Shown piece by piece: positions 1 to 7,623 of a stretch of 9,128 bases of DNA. The first letter of the stretch is position 1, and each line of letters begins with the position of its first letter. The translations under genes and the position numbers were made by a program. The stretch is taken from positions 1 through 9,128 of the forward strand of contig DBFNRV010000120.1 in the NCBI GenBank assembly GCA_048421225.1. Reading direction: 5' to 3'. Source of the stretch: UMGS946 sp048421225. Its GTDB lineage: Bacteria; Bacillota; Clostridia; Christensenellales; CAG-138. The notes below the pieces were generated by a model. It was not told the DNA's origin and searched no databases. It worked only from the letters and a program-made list of their open reading frames with translations.

Positions 1-140
1 TATAGTATTCCTCTAATCACGCTTTGTTTTTCTATTGATATTATGGTAAAATTTCTAACAACTTATATTTTTAGACTTAAGACTCCTGTAAAAAGTATAA
101 AGACTTATAAATAATGGCATTGAGTTCATCAATTTATATT
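1..140. other. AT-rich non-coding stretch
   Basis: I see no supportable gene, RNA or well-formed promoter here. The stretch is AT-rich and has short near-repeats such as AGACTTA followed by AGACTCC. It lies downstream of the rubrerythrin terminator, between that gene and whatever lies left of the window. Confidence 0.5.
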
Positions 141-172
141 AAAAAATCGGCATGGCCATTAATGCCATGCCG
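141..172 (-). terminator. Intrinsic terminator of the rubrerythrin gene
   Basis: A perfect 9-base inverted repeat, CGGCATGGC (148-156) and GCCATGCCG (164-172), encloses a 7-base loop. Read on the minus strand, the hairpin is followed at once by ATTTTTT (141-147), the uridine run expected of a Rho-independent terminator. It lies about 73 bases after the rubrerythrin stop codon. There is no T run on the plus-strand side, so it is directional. Together with the promoter upstream of the gene this makes the rubrerythrin transcript monocistronic. Confidence 0.85.
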
Positions 173-244
173 CAAATTCATAAAACACCTATTAATGTTT
201 GCCCTATATTCTTAGCTGCATCCTAATAAGCCTTTACGCTGCGA

Positions 245-793
245 TTATTTACTGAAATATCTCTCCAGCAGCCCTTTAAACGCCTTGCCGTGACGCGCCT
301 CGTCTCTTGCCATCTCATGGACGGTATCGTGGATTGCGTCAAGGTTCTGCTTTTTGGCCATAGCGGCAAGGTCAACTTTGCCCTGGGTCGCGCCATGCTC
401 GGCTGCAATCCTAAGCTCCAAATTCTTCTTTGTGCTGTCTGTAACACACTCTCCAAGAAGTTCCGCAAACTTGGCGGCGTGTTCAGCCTCTTCAAACGCT
501 ATTCGTTTGTATGCTTCCGCAACCTCCGGATATCCTTCACGGTCCGCAACCCGGCTCATGGCAAGGTACATTCCTACCTCTGTGCACTCGCCCTCAAAGT
601 TGGCGCGCAGACCCGATATTATACTTTCATCAACGCCTTTAGCAATGCCTACTATATGTTCGGCAGCCCACGCCATATCGGTTTCCTCTACTAATACGAA
701 CTTGCTGGCGGGTACCTTGCATACGGGACAAAATTCAGGGGGATTCTCGCCCTCATGTATATAACCGCACACTGTACAACGATACTTCTTCAT
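245..793 (-). CDS. Reverse rubrerythrin (rubredoxin domain first)
   Basis: This 182-residue cytoplasmic iron protein probably reduces hydrogen peroxide to water, and through it protects an anaerobe from oxygen. Electrons pass from NADH through redox partners to its rubredoxin centre. The N-terminal rubredoxin domain (residues 1-35) has the four iron ligands C6, C9, C22 and C25. A ferritin-like four-helix domain follows (about 45-180), with diiron ligand motifs around E67, E102/H105, E132 and E165/H168. Ordinary rubrerythrins carry rubredoxin at the C terminus. This reversed order matches the clostridial reverse rubrerythrins, which in Clostridium acetobutylicum are strongly induced by oxygen and peroxide under PerR. 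The ATG has AGGAGG seven bases upstream. The gene has its own promoter and terminator, so it is a single-gene unit. The family call is firm; the in vivo electron donor cannot be read from sequence. Confidence 0.93.
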   Translation of the reverse strand: MKKYRCTVCGYIHEGENPPEFCPVCKVPASKFVLVEETDMAWAAEHIVGIAKGVDESIISGLRANFEGECTEVGMYLAMSRVADREGYPEVAEAYKRIAFEEAEHAAKFAELLGECVTDSTKKNLELRIAAEHGATQGKVDLAAMAKKQNLDAIHDTVHEMARDEARHGKAFKGLLERYFSK

Positions 794-827
794 GATATTT
801 CCTCCTGTTACAATTTACTACATATCA

Positions 828-856
828 ATTATAGATTATAACACAAGGTTTTTCAA
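828..856 (-). promoter_or_regulatory. Sigma-A type promoter of the rubrerythrin gene
   Basis: On the minus strand a -35 element TTGAAA (851-856) is separated by 17 bases from a consensus -10 element TATAAT (828-833). A second TATAAT (835-840) sits one base upstream of the first, so two -10 hexamers lie in tandem. Only the downstream one has a good -35 at proper spacing. Transcription would start near 821, giving a leader of about 28 bases with the Shine-Dalgarno AGGAGG at 801-806. Confidence 0.75.
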
Positions 857-898
857 GCAAGATAAACGTTACTTCAAAGGTTTAGCAATAAATTCACG

Positions 899-922
899 AA
901 AATGTTTCCAAAAACACATTTT
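899..922 (-). terminator. Possible weak terminator after the hydrolase gene
   Basis: A 7-base inverted repeat, AAAATGT (899-905) and ACATTTT (916-922), encloses a 10-base loop about 58 bases past the hydrolase stop codon. The stem is nearly all A and T, and on the minus strand it is followed only by a broken T-rich stretch. It is the best termination candidate in this 186-base gap but a poor one. The rest of the gap holds the rubrerythrin promoter and leader and nothing else I can support. Confidence 0.25.
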
Positions 923-979
923 AATGGCTCAATTTATTGATTATTGTAAATAAAGGGCGGCGTGCCGGCAGCAGTAAAA

Positions 980-1777
980 TCATATCGCCGAGAGTTCTTT
1001 AATAAGAATTGAGTAAAATTCAGTTCTGGCATATCTCTCCTTCCATGGCGTATGTCCGCACTTTTCAAGTATGTACTCCTTAAATTCAACTTCCGCCGAC
1101 CTAAGAGGGAATGTAACTCCTTCATATGGATGAGGATCAAATTTGCCATGAATTATGGATATTGGCATTTTAAGCCCTTTAAAACAGCTCATGAGCACTC
1201 CGTTTTTACGCATTTTTGAGGCCTCATCCCATACTTTTGAATACATGATTCCATTAGTTGATACCGCTTCGTCAACTTTTGATTCAATTCTATCATAAAA
1301 ATCCGCCCCGTTTACAAGGCTGCCCAGCCGTTCAAGCTTTTTGTCTATATCATTATCATTAGGGTTGCTTTCCATCAAGCTAACCAATGACGCAAACTCT
1401 TTTCTTTGTATGGGCGTCATGTTCTTCATTCTTCTTTCAACAATCTGCGATACAAAGCTCTCATCCAGTGGAGCGCATCCAATCAAAATCATTTTTCGCA
1501 CCAAATCAGGATATTTATTAGCAGTCAACCCTGCCAGCCAAGCGCCCCAGGAATGACCTATCAAAAATACGGGCGGGCTGCAAAGCGCTTCAATTTGATC
1601 CTTTAATTCCTGGATAAGCCCATCTACTGAAAAACGCGTCTGCATTGGCTCGATAACCCCGCATTCGGTCATAGTTTCTATATTTTCAGCCAACCCAGCC
1701 ATGCTGCCCAAAGCGCCTGGCCCGCCATGCACCGCAACAATTCTGTATGGTTTACAGCCGTATGCCCGTATGTTCAT
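980..1777 (-). CDS. Alpha/beta hydrolase, proline iminopeptidase-like
   Basis: This 265-residue cytoplasmic protein is an alpha/beta-fold hydrolase; its substrate is unknown. It has the oxyanion-loop motif HGGPG (17-21) and the nucleophile elbow GHSWG (74-78, Ser76). Asp214 (in HGKFDP) and His242 (in CGHTPW) complete the triad. A mostly helical lid fills roughly residues 105-200. HGGPG plus GHSWG resembles the S33 proline iminopeptidase group, but many relatives are general esterases or lactonases, so peptidase activity is only a possibility. There is no signal peptide. An in-frame TAA at 1784-1786 leaves ATG 1777 as the first possible start, yet no good Shine-Dalgarno sits before it; GGGA is about 13 bases away. 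The ATG overlaps the stop of a 29-codon frame (TAATG), which suggests start by translational coupling. It is the last gene of the proposed uvrBA unit. Confidence 0.88.
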   Translation of the reverse strand: MNIRAYGCKPYRIVAVHGGPGALGSMAGLAENIETMTECGVIEPMQTRFSVDGLIQELKDQIEALCSPPVFLIGHSWGAWLAGLTANKYPDLVRKMILIGCAPLDESFVSQIVERRMKNMTPIQRKEFASLVSLMESNPNDNDIDKKLERLGSLVNGADFYDRIESKVDEAVSTNGIMYSKVWDEASKMRKNGVLMSCFKGLKMPISIIHGKFDPHPYEGVTFPLRSAEVEFKEYILEKCGHTPWKERYARTEFYSILIKELSAI

Positions 1778-1866
1778 TACGGATTAATTTCCCATGCTCT
1801 TATTTTTCTTAATTTTAATACCAAGCTGGCTCCTATTACAGCACGCTTTGATTGTAAGACGGTCAT
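1777..1866 (-). CDS. Possible 29-residue linking reading frame
   Basis: I do not recognise this frame. Its ATG overlaps the TGA of the nitroreductase (ATGA at 1863-1866), and its TAA overlaps the ATG of the hydrolase (TAATG at 1775-1779), so it fills the whole gap between the two genes. The peptide begins MTVLQSKRAV, is basic in the middle (KLRKIR) and ends WEINP. It has no Shine-Dalgarno at its ATG, but an internal GGAG lies five bases before an in-frame TTG (1824-1822), which could start a 15-residue version. It could serve only to carry ribosomes from one gene to the next. A 29-codon open frame is not rare by chance, so the two overlaps are the only real support. Confidence 0.3.
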   Translation of the reverse strand: MTVLQSKRAVIGASLVLKLRKIRAWEINP

Positions 1867-2597
1867 AGCTTAGGAATGAATACAGCGTCCGTGTCCCTAA
1901 GCTTCCACTCTCCAGAAACATCGCAATGCGAGGCTCCAAGTTCAACATGGAGCATTGCGATGCCGCAGTCAAGCATGCCGTATCCAAAATTGTTGGATAT
2001 ACATCTGACAATAATTTTTTCTTTTTTTACCTCAAAGCTCCAGGGCTGCGCGTTTACCGCCGAAGGAGCAATCCTTGCGCATTCAAGCGCGCGCTGCTGC
2101 CATTCCGGAAGGCCAATAAGCTCATCCTGAGTTAATCCGGTAAGTTTATCCAGCGATTTTCTTGGCCTCCCCGCATATTGTTCCCCAGGCAAGCCTATTG
2201 GCGTTATGCATGAAACCCGCTCATACCGAGAAAGCCTGGCCATCTCTCTGGCAAGCTTCTTTTTATACGAAGCTCCTAGCCAGCATGTGCCCAGGCCCAT
2301 GGCGCAGCACTCCAGTATAAACGCTTCCCCGAGGTAGCCCACCATTCTTGGATCCGTATCCTTTTCAGAGATAAACGCAGCATAGTGCGACGCCCCCTTA
2401 ACCTTGCCATACCACAGAAAAACCGGCGCAAATATATCCGCATCCACACCAAGCTCTATTCTTACTCCATTCCTTGAAAAGCTTTTTGCAATTTCTTTTA
2501 AGGTATCGAGCTCCTCCTCAGATGGTTCTCCATCATATTTTCTTACTGAAAACCTCTGTGAAGCAACCATGTACCAGCGTTCCATACCAAATTCCAT
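1863..2597 (-). CDS. Nitroreductase family protein, TM1586-like
   Basis: This 244-residue protein is probably a cytoplasmic FMN flavoprotein that uses NAD(P)H to reduce an unknown acceptor. The N-terminal RFSVRKY (15-21) is the usual FMN-phosphate binding start of nitroreductases, and MGLGTCWLGA (100-109) matches the conserved glycine-rich segment of the first lobe. A second lobe has APSAVNAQPWSF (177-188), the segment that repeats the N-terminal flavin motif. Two half-domains in one chain point to the putative TM nitroreductase family named after Thermotoga TM1586, rather than to dimeric NfsB-type enzymes. ATG 2597 has AGAGGG eight bases upstream. It begins 46 bases after uvrA with no terminator between, and its stop overlaps the next small frame. 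Family call is good; physiological substrate is unknown. Confidence 0.87.
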   Translation of the reverse strand: MEFGMERWYMVASQRFSVRKYDGEPSEEELDTLKEIAKSFSRNGVRIELGVDADIFAPVFLWYGKVKGASHYAAFISEKDTDPRMVGYLGEAFILECCAMGLGTCWLGASYKKKLAREMARLSRYERVSCITPIGLPGEQYAGRPRKSLDKLTGLTQDELIGLPEWQQRALECARIAPSAVNAQPWSFEVKKEKIIVRCISNNFGYGMLDCGIAMLHVELGASHCDVSGEWKLRDTDAVFIPKL

Positions 2598-2625
2598 ATA
2601 TATATCCCTCTTTTCATTCCGGTAG

Positions 2626-2643
2626 TACGGTATTATAGCCGTA
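2626..2643. repeat. Short inverted repeat around a -10-like hexamer
   Basis: The arms TACGG (2626-2630) and CCGTA (2639-2643) form a perfect 5-base inverted repeat in the gap between uvrA and the nitroreductase. Its 8-base centre holds a minus-strand TATAAT (2632-2637). No good -35 lies 16-18 bases upstream, and no T run follows, so neither an internal promoter nor a terminator is convincing. Confidence 0.3.
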
Positions 2644-5469
2644 TCAACACCCCAGCATAGGCTTGAGATATTGGCCGGTATAGCTTTCGCGGCAGTTTAT
2701 TACCTCCTCCGGTCTGCCGCAAACGACAACCTCTCCTCCCCTGTCGCCGCCTTCGGGACCCAAATCTATTATGTAATCAGCTCTTTTTATCACTTCAAGG
2801 TTATGTTCTATGACGAGCACTGAGCTCCCGCCCTCACAGAGCCGATCCAGTATATACAATAGTTTCTGCACATCTGCTACGTGCAGCCCCGTCGTGGGTT
2901 CGTCCAATATATAGAATGTCTTTCCCGTATTTCGCCTGGACAGCTCGGTGGCAAGCTTAATGCGCTGCGCTTCCCCTCCGGATAAGGTAGTTGATGGCTG
3001 CCCAAGCTTAATATAGCCGAGGCCAACATCGAAAAGGGTTCGAAGTTTGCGCGAAATTTTGGGCAGACTCGAGAAAAACCCAAGCGCCTCCTCTACGGTC
3101 ATGTCCAGCACGTCATAGATGGATTTTCCCTTGTACTTAACCTCCAGCGTTTCACGGTTATACCGCTTGCCCTTGCATACCTCGCATGGAACGTATACGT
3201 CCGGCAAAAAGTGCATTTCTATCTTTATTATGCCGTCGCCTTTGCAGGCCTCGCACCTGCCGCCTTTAACGTTAAAGCTGAAACGACTCGTTGTATATCC
3301 GCGCATCTTTGCGTCCTGGGTCATCGAAAACAGGTCGCGTATAAGATCGAAAAGGCCGGTATAGGTCGCGGGATTGCTTCGGGGCGTCCGTCCAATCGGG
3401 GACTGGTCAATATCAATTACTTTATCAAGATGCTCAAGCCCGCTGATCAGCTCATATCCGGCCGGCCTTGTCTTGGCGCGGTTAAGCTCCCTTAAAAGCG
3501 TCTTTTTTATAATTTCATTTACCAGGCTTGACTTGCCCGATCCTGAAACTCCCGTAACGCAGGTAAACACTCCCAGTGGAATATCCACATCTATGCCTTT
3601 AAGGTTATTTGCCTTAGCGCCGCGTATTGACAGCCACTTTCCATTTAGCTCACGCCGCTTTTCAGGAATGTCTATTTGCTTTTCACCGCACAAGTATTGC
3701 CCGGTTATCGACTCGTCGCATTCCATTATATCCGACAGCGTGCCCTTGGCCACTATCTTCCCCCCATGAGCTCCCGCACCAGGCCCTATATCCACGAGAT
3801 AGTCCGCTTCGCGGATCGTCTCCTCGTCGTGTTCAACAACGATCAGGGTGTTTCCAAGATCGCGCATACTCTTTAATGTGCGCAAGAGCCTTGCGTTATC
3901 CCTTTGATGCAGTCCTATACTGGGTTCGTCAAGTATGTAAAGCACCCCAACCAGGCCTGAACCTATCTGAGTGGCAAGTCTTATCCTCTGTGCCTCTCCG
4001 CCGGACAACGATGCGGCCGACCTAGAAAGCGTAAGATAATCGAGTCCCACGTCGATGAGAAATCCAGTCCTGGCGTCTATCTCCTTGATGATCTGTTCAG
4101 CGATTATCCTCTGGCTGTCCGTAAGGCGCAGCGAGCCTATGAATGCCCGCGCGTCCAAAACCGTTAGATCGCTTACCTGCGCAATCGACATTCCTTCCAC
4201 GGTTACGGCCAGGCTTTCGGGCTTAAGGCGCTTTCCGTGGCACTCAGGGCATGGTATCTGGGACATGTAGGATTCGATCTCCCGTTTCATGTAATCCGAT
4301 TGTGTTTCACGGTACCTGCGCTCAAGATTGCTGATTACGCCCTCAAACGCGGCGTCGAATTCACCGCTTCCATAGTCGCGCTTATACTGTATATGCAGCT
4401 TGCGTTCGCCCGTTCCATAGAGCAAAATGCGCTTAACCTCTTCTGAAAGCTCTGCCCAGGGCGTATCCAGCGAAAAGCCATATTCCTTAGACAGCGCTGT
4501 GAAATACATCCTCGCCATAGTGTTACCGCTGTCGCTCTGCCATCCGCTTACGCTTATCGCGCCGTTGAGAAGGCTTCTTCTTTCATCCGGCACTACGAGC
4601 GATGGGTCAACCCTCATAAGCATTCCTAAGCCCGTACAGTGGGGACACGCCCCAAAGGGGTTATTGAATGAAAACATTCGCGGCGTAAGCTCCTCTATAC
4701 TTATACCGCAGTCCGGACATGAATAATTTTGAGAAAAAAGTATTTCCTCGCCACCTATTATATCAAGTTTGGCAAGTCCTCCGCCAAATGCGAAAGCGGT
4801 TTCAAGGGAGTCGGACATTCTGGTATCGATGCCTTCCTTTATAACAAGCCTGTCCACCACCACCTCGATCGTATGCTTTATATTTTTGTTAAGCTGGGGA
4901 GTTTCGTTTATGTCATATACCTCACCGTCAATCTTTACCCTGACATATCCATCCTTGCGTATCCGGTCAATCAGCTTCTGGTGTTCTCCCTTTCTGGCTC
5001 TTACAGCCGGAGCGACAATCTGAATGCGGGTTCCCTGCTCCAGCTGGTTGATCTGGTCTATAACCTGGTCGACAGTCTGACGTTCTATGGGCTTTCCGCA
5101 TTTAGGGCAGTGCGGCTTTCCTATTCTAGCGAACAAAAGTCTCAAATAGTCGTTAATTTCAGTAACCGTGCCTACGGTTGAGCGCGGGTTATTTGACGTG
5201 CTCTTCTGGTCTATTGATATTGCCGGCGACAGTCCCTCAATATAATCTATATCAGGCTTTTCCATCTGGCCGAGGAATTGACGCGCATAAGATGAAAGCG
5301 ACTCAACATAGCGCCGCTGTCCCTCCGCGTATATTGTATCGAAGGCAAGCGATGACTTGCCCGAACCCGACAGGCCTGTAAAGACTATCAGCTTGTTCCG
5401 AGGCAGTACCAGATCAACGTTTTTCAGATTATGCTCCCTGGCTCCCTTTATTACGATATCGTCCAACAC
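2644..5469 (-). CDS. uvrA: Excinuclease ABC subunit A (UvrA)
   Basis: UvrA is the damage-sensing ATPase of nucleotide excision repair. It dimerises, loads UvrB onto distorted DNA and then leaves. The 941 residues match the usual full length. Both ABC modules are intact: Walker A GLSGSGKSS (32-40) and GVSGSGKSS (640-648), signature LSGG at 488-491 and 829-832, and Walker B plus D-loop ILDEPSIGLH (512-521) and ILDEPTTGLH (854-863). Zinc modules are complete at C251/C254/C275/C278 and C739/C742/C762/C765; further CxxC pairs lie at 121/124 and 407/410. The start is GTG 5469, six bases after AGAGGT. This Shine-Dalgarno lies in the 12-base gap after the uvrB stop, so the two genes should be co-translated, giving linked amounts of the partners. 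No key residue is missing. Confidence 0.98.
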   Translation of the reverse strand: MLDDIVIKGAREHNLKNVDLVLPRNKLIVFTGLSGSGKSSLAFDTIYAEGQRRYVESLSSYARQFLGQMEKPDIDYIEGLSPAISIDQKSTSNNPRSTVGTVTEINDYLRLLFARIGKPHCPKCGKPIERQTVDQVIDQINQLEQGTRIQIVAPAVRARKGEHQKLIDRIRKDGYVRVKIDGEVYDINETPQLNKNIKHTIEVVVDRLVIKEGIDTRMSDSLETAFAFGGGLAKLDIIGGEEILFSQNYSCPDCGISIEELTPRMFSFNNPFGACPHCTGLGMLMRVDPSLVVPDERRSLLNGAISVSGWQSDSGNTMARMYFTALSKEYGFSLDTPWAELSEEVKRILLYGTGERKLHIQYKRDYGSGEFDAAFEGVISNLERRYRETQSDYMKREIESYMSQIPCPECHGKRLKPESLAVTVEGMSIAQVSDLTVLDARAFIGSLRLTDSQRIIAEQIIKEIDARTGFLIDVGLDYLTLSRSAASLSGGEAQRIRLATQIGSGLVGVLYILDEPSIGLHQRDNARLLRTLKSMRDLGNTLIVVEHDEETIREADYLVDIGPGAGAHGGKIVAKGTLSDIMECDESITGQYLCGEKQIDIPEKRRELNGKWLSIRGAKANNLKGIDVDIPLGVFTCVTGVSGSGKSSLVNEIIKKTLLRELNRAKTRPAGYELISGLEHLDKVIDIDQSPIGRTPRSNPATYTGLFDLIRDLFSMTQDAKMRGYTTSRFSFNVKGGRCEACKGDGIIKIEMHFLPDVYVPCEVCKGKRYNRETLEVKYKGKSIYDVLDMTVEEALGFFSSLPKISRKLRTLFDVGLGYIKLGQPSTTLSGGEAQRIKLATELSRRNTGKTFYILDEPTTGLHVADVQKLLYILDRLCEGGSSVLVIEHNLEVIKRADYIIDLGPEGGDRGGEVVVCGRPEEVINCRESYTGQYLKPMLGC

Positions 5470-5481
5470 GTTTTAACCTCT

Positions 5482-7515
5482 TTACTTTCTGGTGCGCTGG
5501 CGTGCCGCACGCTTGCTCCCCGGCGTCCCGGGGGCGGTTTTTTTAACGCCCTGCTTGTCTTTGCCCTGAAGCTCATATATACTGTCGCGAAGCTTTGCCG
5601 CCTGCTCAAACTCAAGTTCCTGCACGGCCTTCTTCATCTCTTCTTCTAGTATTCTTATACGCGCTTCTTTCTCCTCATCGGACAGCTTCTCCGCTCTTGA
5701 GCGGGCCGAAGCGGAGATTTCAAGAACCTCATGTACCCTCTTTACGATGCTTCTTGGAGTTATCCCATTCTCTTCGTTATACTGCTTCTGCTTCTTTCTC
5801 CTTCGCTCCGTTTCGTCTATAGCCCTTCGCATTGAATCGGTTATCTCGTCGGCATACATAATTACCCTTCCCTCAGAATTCCTGGCGGCGCGCCCTACCG
5901 TCTGGATCAGAGAGGTATCCGATCTCAAAAAGCCCTCCTTATCCGCATCAAGTATAGCGACAAGCCCTACTTCGGGAAGGTCTAGACCTTCCCTCAGCAA
6001 ATTTATTCCCACAAGTACGTCGAATTCGCCTAGGCGAAGATCCCTTATTATCTCCATGCGCTCCATTGTAGCTATCTCGGAATGCATATACCTCACGCGC
6101 ACCCCCATTCCATCAAGATATTCCGTAAGCATTTCGGCCATTCTCTTTGTGAGTGTCGTAACCAAAATACGCATGCCCCTACCGACCGTAGCCTTTATCT
6201 CTCCAAGCAGGTCGTCCACCTGCCCTGTAACCGGCCTTACGCTTATTTCAGGATCGACAAGGCCCGTAGGCCTAATTATCTGTTCGGCAATCGCTGAGGA
6301 ATGTTCAAGCTCAAACGATCCAGGCGTGGCGGAAACGAAGACCACCTGGTTGATTCTATCCTCAAACTCGTCAAACTTCAAGGGCCTGTTGTCATACGCC
6401 GACGGCAGCCTGAAGCCATATTGAACCAGCGTCTCCTTTCGGGCCCTGTCTCCGCGGTACATTCCCCTGATCTGCGGCAGGGTAACATGCGATTCGTCGA
6501 TTATCATCAGAAAATCGTCTGGGAAATAATCCAAAAGGGTAAAGGGAGGGTCGCCCGGACGCCTGCCGTCGAAATATCTGGAATAGTTTTCAATTCCCTG
6601 ACAATACCCGATTTCCTGCATCATCTCAATATCATATAACGTGCGCTGTTCCAGCCTCTGCGCTTCCACAAGATCCCCATTATCCTTTAAACGCTCTATC
6701 TGCTTCCACAAATCCCCTTCAATGTCCACAATAGCCGTTCTCAGCTTTTCATGTCCGGTAGCATAGTGAGACGCCGGAAAAATTACAGTATGAACCATGT
6801 CCAGCAGCATTTCGCCAGTAAGCGGGTTTACCTCGCTGATCCTCTCTATCTCATCGCCGAAAAACTCTATGCGTATGGCTTTATCCACCAAATTCATCGG
6901 AAATATCTCTAAGACGTCGCCCTTTGCGCGAAACGTTCCTCTTGCAAAGTCGAATTCATTGCGCTGATACTGGATATCCACCAGCCGTCTCATGACGGTA
7001 TCGCGGTCGATAGCCATGCCTTTTCTTAACGACACGCTTAGATTAAGATACTCCTCGGGATCGCCAAGCGCATAAATGCATGAAACCGATGCGACTATTA
7101 TCACATCCCTGCGTTCGTTAAGGGCGCATGTGGCGCTGTGTCTAAGCCGGTCGATCTCCTCATTGATCGTCGCTACCTTTTCAATATAGGTGTCCGAAGC
7201 CGGTATGTAAGCCTCGGGCTGGTAGTAATCATAATACGATACGAAATACTCAACCGCGGAATCAGGGAAAAATTCCCGCAGTTCAGAGCAAAGCTGCGCC
7301 GCGAGCGTCTTGTTATGAGCTATAACCAGGGTAGGCCTTTGAACCCGCTCAATGATATTGGCCATTGTAAACGTTTTCCCCGATCCTGTAACTCCCAACA
7401 AGGTCTGAGCTTTATCATCATCTTCAATTCCCTTCACAAGCTTTTCTATAGCTTGGGGCTGATCCCCCGTGGGCTTAAATGGCGATACCAGCCGGAAGGC
7501 GCCGTTTGTCTCCAT
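5482..7515 (-). CDS. uvrB: Excinuclease ABC subunit B (UvrB)
   Basis: UvrB is the helicase-like core of nucleotide excision repair: it verifies the lesion after UvrA loading and recruits UvrC. I start it at ATG 7515 (677 residues), with GGAGTG eight bases upstream and the typical opening FRLVSPFKPTGDQP. A longer in-frame TTG at 7539 has no Shine-Dalgarno. Visible parts are Walker A GVTGSGKT (41-48), the strand-gripping beta-hairpin YDYYQPEAY (95-103), DESH Walker B (340-343), helicase motif V around GINLLREGLDLPEV (503-516), motif VI QTVGRAARN (538-546), and the UVR domain for UvrC contact (about 617-652). A lysine- and arginine-rich tail (653-677) follows, probably disordered. It is the first gene of the unit and lies directly behind the LexA-controlled promoter. 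Confidence 0.98.
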   Translation of the reverse strand: METNGAFRLVSPFKPTGDQPQAIEKLVKGIEDDDKAQTLLGVTGSGKTFTMANIIERVQRPTLVIAHNKTLAAQLCSELREFFPDSAVEYFVSYYDYYQPEAYIPASDTYIEKVATINEEIDRLRHSATCALNERRDVIIVASVSCIYALGDPEEYLNLSVSLRKGMAIDRDTVMRRLVDIQYQRNEFDFARGTFRAKGDVLEIFPMNLVDKAIRIEFFGDEIERISEVNPLTGEMLLDMVHTVIFPASHYATGHEKLRTAIVDIEGDLWKQIERLKDNGDLVEAQRLEQRTLYDIEMMQEIGYCQGIENYSRYFDGRRPGDPPFTLLDYFPDDFLMIIDESHVTLPQIRGMYRGDRARKETLVQYGFRLPSAYDNRPLKFDEFEDRINQVVFVSATPGSFELEHSSAIAEQIIRPTGLVDPEISVRPVTGQVDDLLGEIKATVGRGMRILVTTLTKRMAEMLTEYLDGMGVRVRYMHSEIATMERMEIIRDLRLGEFDVLVGINLLREGLDLPEVGLVAILDADKEGFLRSDTSLIQTVGRAARNSEGRVIMYADEITDSMRRAIDETERRRKKQKQYNEENGITPRSIVKRVHEVLEISASARSRAEKLSDEEKEARIRILEEEMKKAVQELEFEQAAKLRDSIYELQGKDKQGVKKTAPGTPGSKRAARQRTRK

Positions 7516-7557
7516 ATTTTTAACACTCCATTTTTCCAATATCGGCAGTTCAAATAT

Positions 7558-7577
7558 CAGGTACTAAATTTTACCTG
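7558..7577. repeat. Inverted repeat in the uvrB leader
   Basis: CAGGTA (7558-7563) and TACCTG (7572-7577) are perfect inverted arms around an 8-base AT-rich centre. They lie in the predicted 5' leader of uvrB, about 43 bases before the start codon. As RNA this would be a small hairpin upstream of the ribosome site and not covering it. Its function is unknown, and it may be chance. Confidence 0.35.
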
Positions 7578-7603
7578 CAAGATAAATCAGGCGGGCAAGT
7601 TTA

Positions 7604-7615
7604 GAACGTACGTTC
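7604..7615. promoter_or_regulatory. LexA (SOS) box of the uvrBA unit
   Basis: GAACGTACGTTC is a perfect 12-base palindrome with the GAAC-N4-GTTC form of LexA/DinR boxes in Bacillus and Clostridia (consensus CGAACRNRYGTTCG). It lies about 9 bases downstream of the uvrB -10 element, covering roughly +2 to +13. Bound LexA would block transcription there until DNA damage triggers its RecA-assisted cleavage. uvrBA is a known SOS target in these bacteria. Confidence 0.92.
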
Positions 7616-7623
7616 CAACATCT

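Noticed and set aside
114..168. Alternative pairing of ATGGCATT (114-121) with AATGCCAT (161-168) as a riboswitch-like antiterminator
   Set aside because: It lies after the minus-strand terminator, so it would be transcribed too late to affect it, and there is no gene after it in the window.
223..495. 90-codon minus-strand frame overlapping the rubrerythrin gene
   Set aside because: It runs in another frame of a clearly conserved gene and its product has no recognisable features.
828..842. Canonical PerR box in the rubrerythrin promoter
   Set aside because: The left half TTATAAT fits, but the right half is two bases too close for the 7-1-7 palindrome, and the match is largely explained by two -10 hexamers.
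955..980. GC-rich hairpin terminator directly after the hydrolase stop
   Set aside because: The CGGC and GCCG elements are only two bases apart; a workable loop leaves a three-pair stem, and the following T run is interrupted.
5747..6424. 225-codon plus-strand open frame opposite uvrB
   Set aside because: It lies wholly antisense to conserved helicase motifs of uvrB, has no recognisable domain and no independent signals. The same holds for the many plus-strand frames opposite uvrA.
7516..7539. In-frame TTG start for uvrB, eight codons upstream
   Set aside because: No Shine-Dalgarno lies before it, while ATG 7515 has GGAGTG at eight bases and gives the usual UvrB N terminus.
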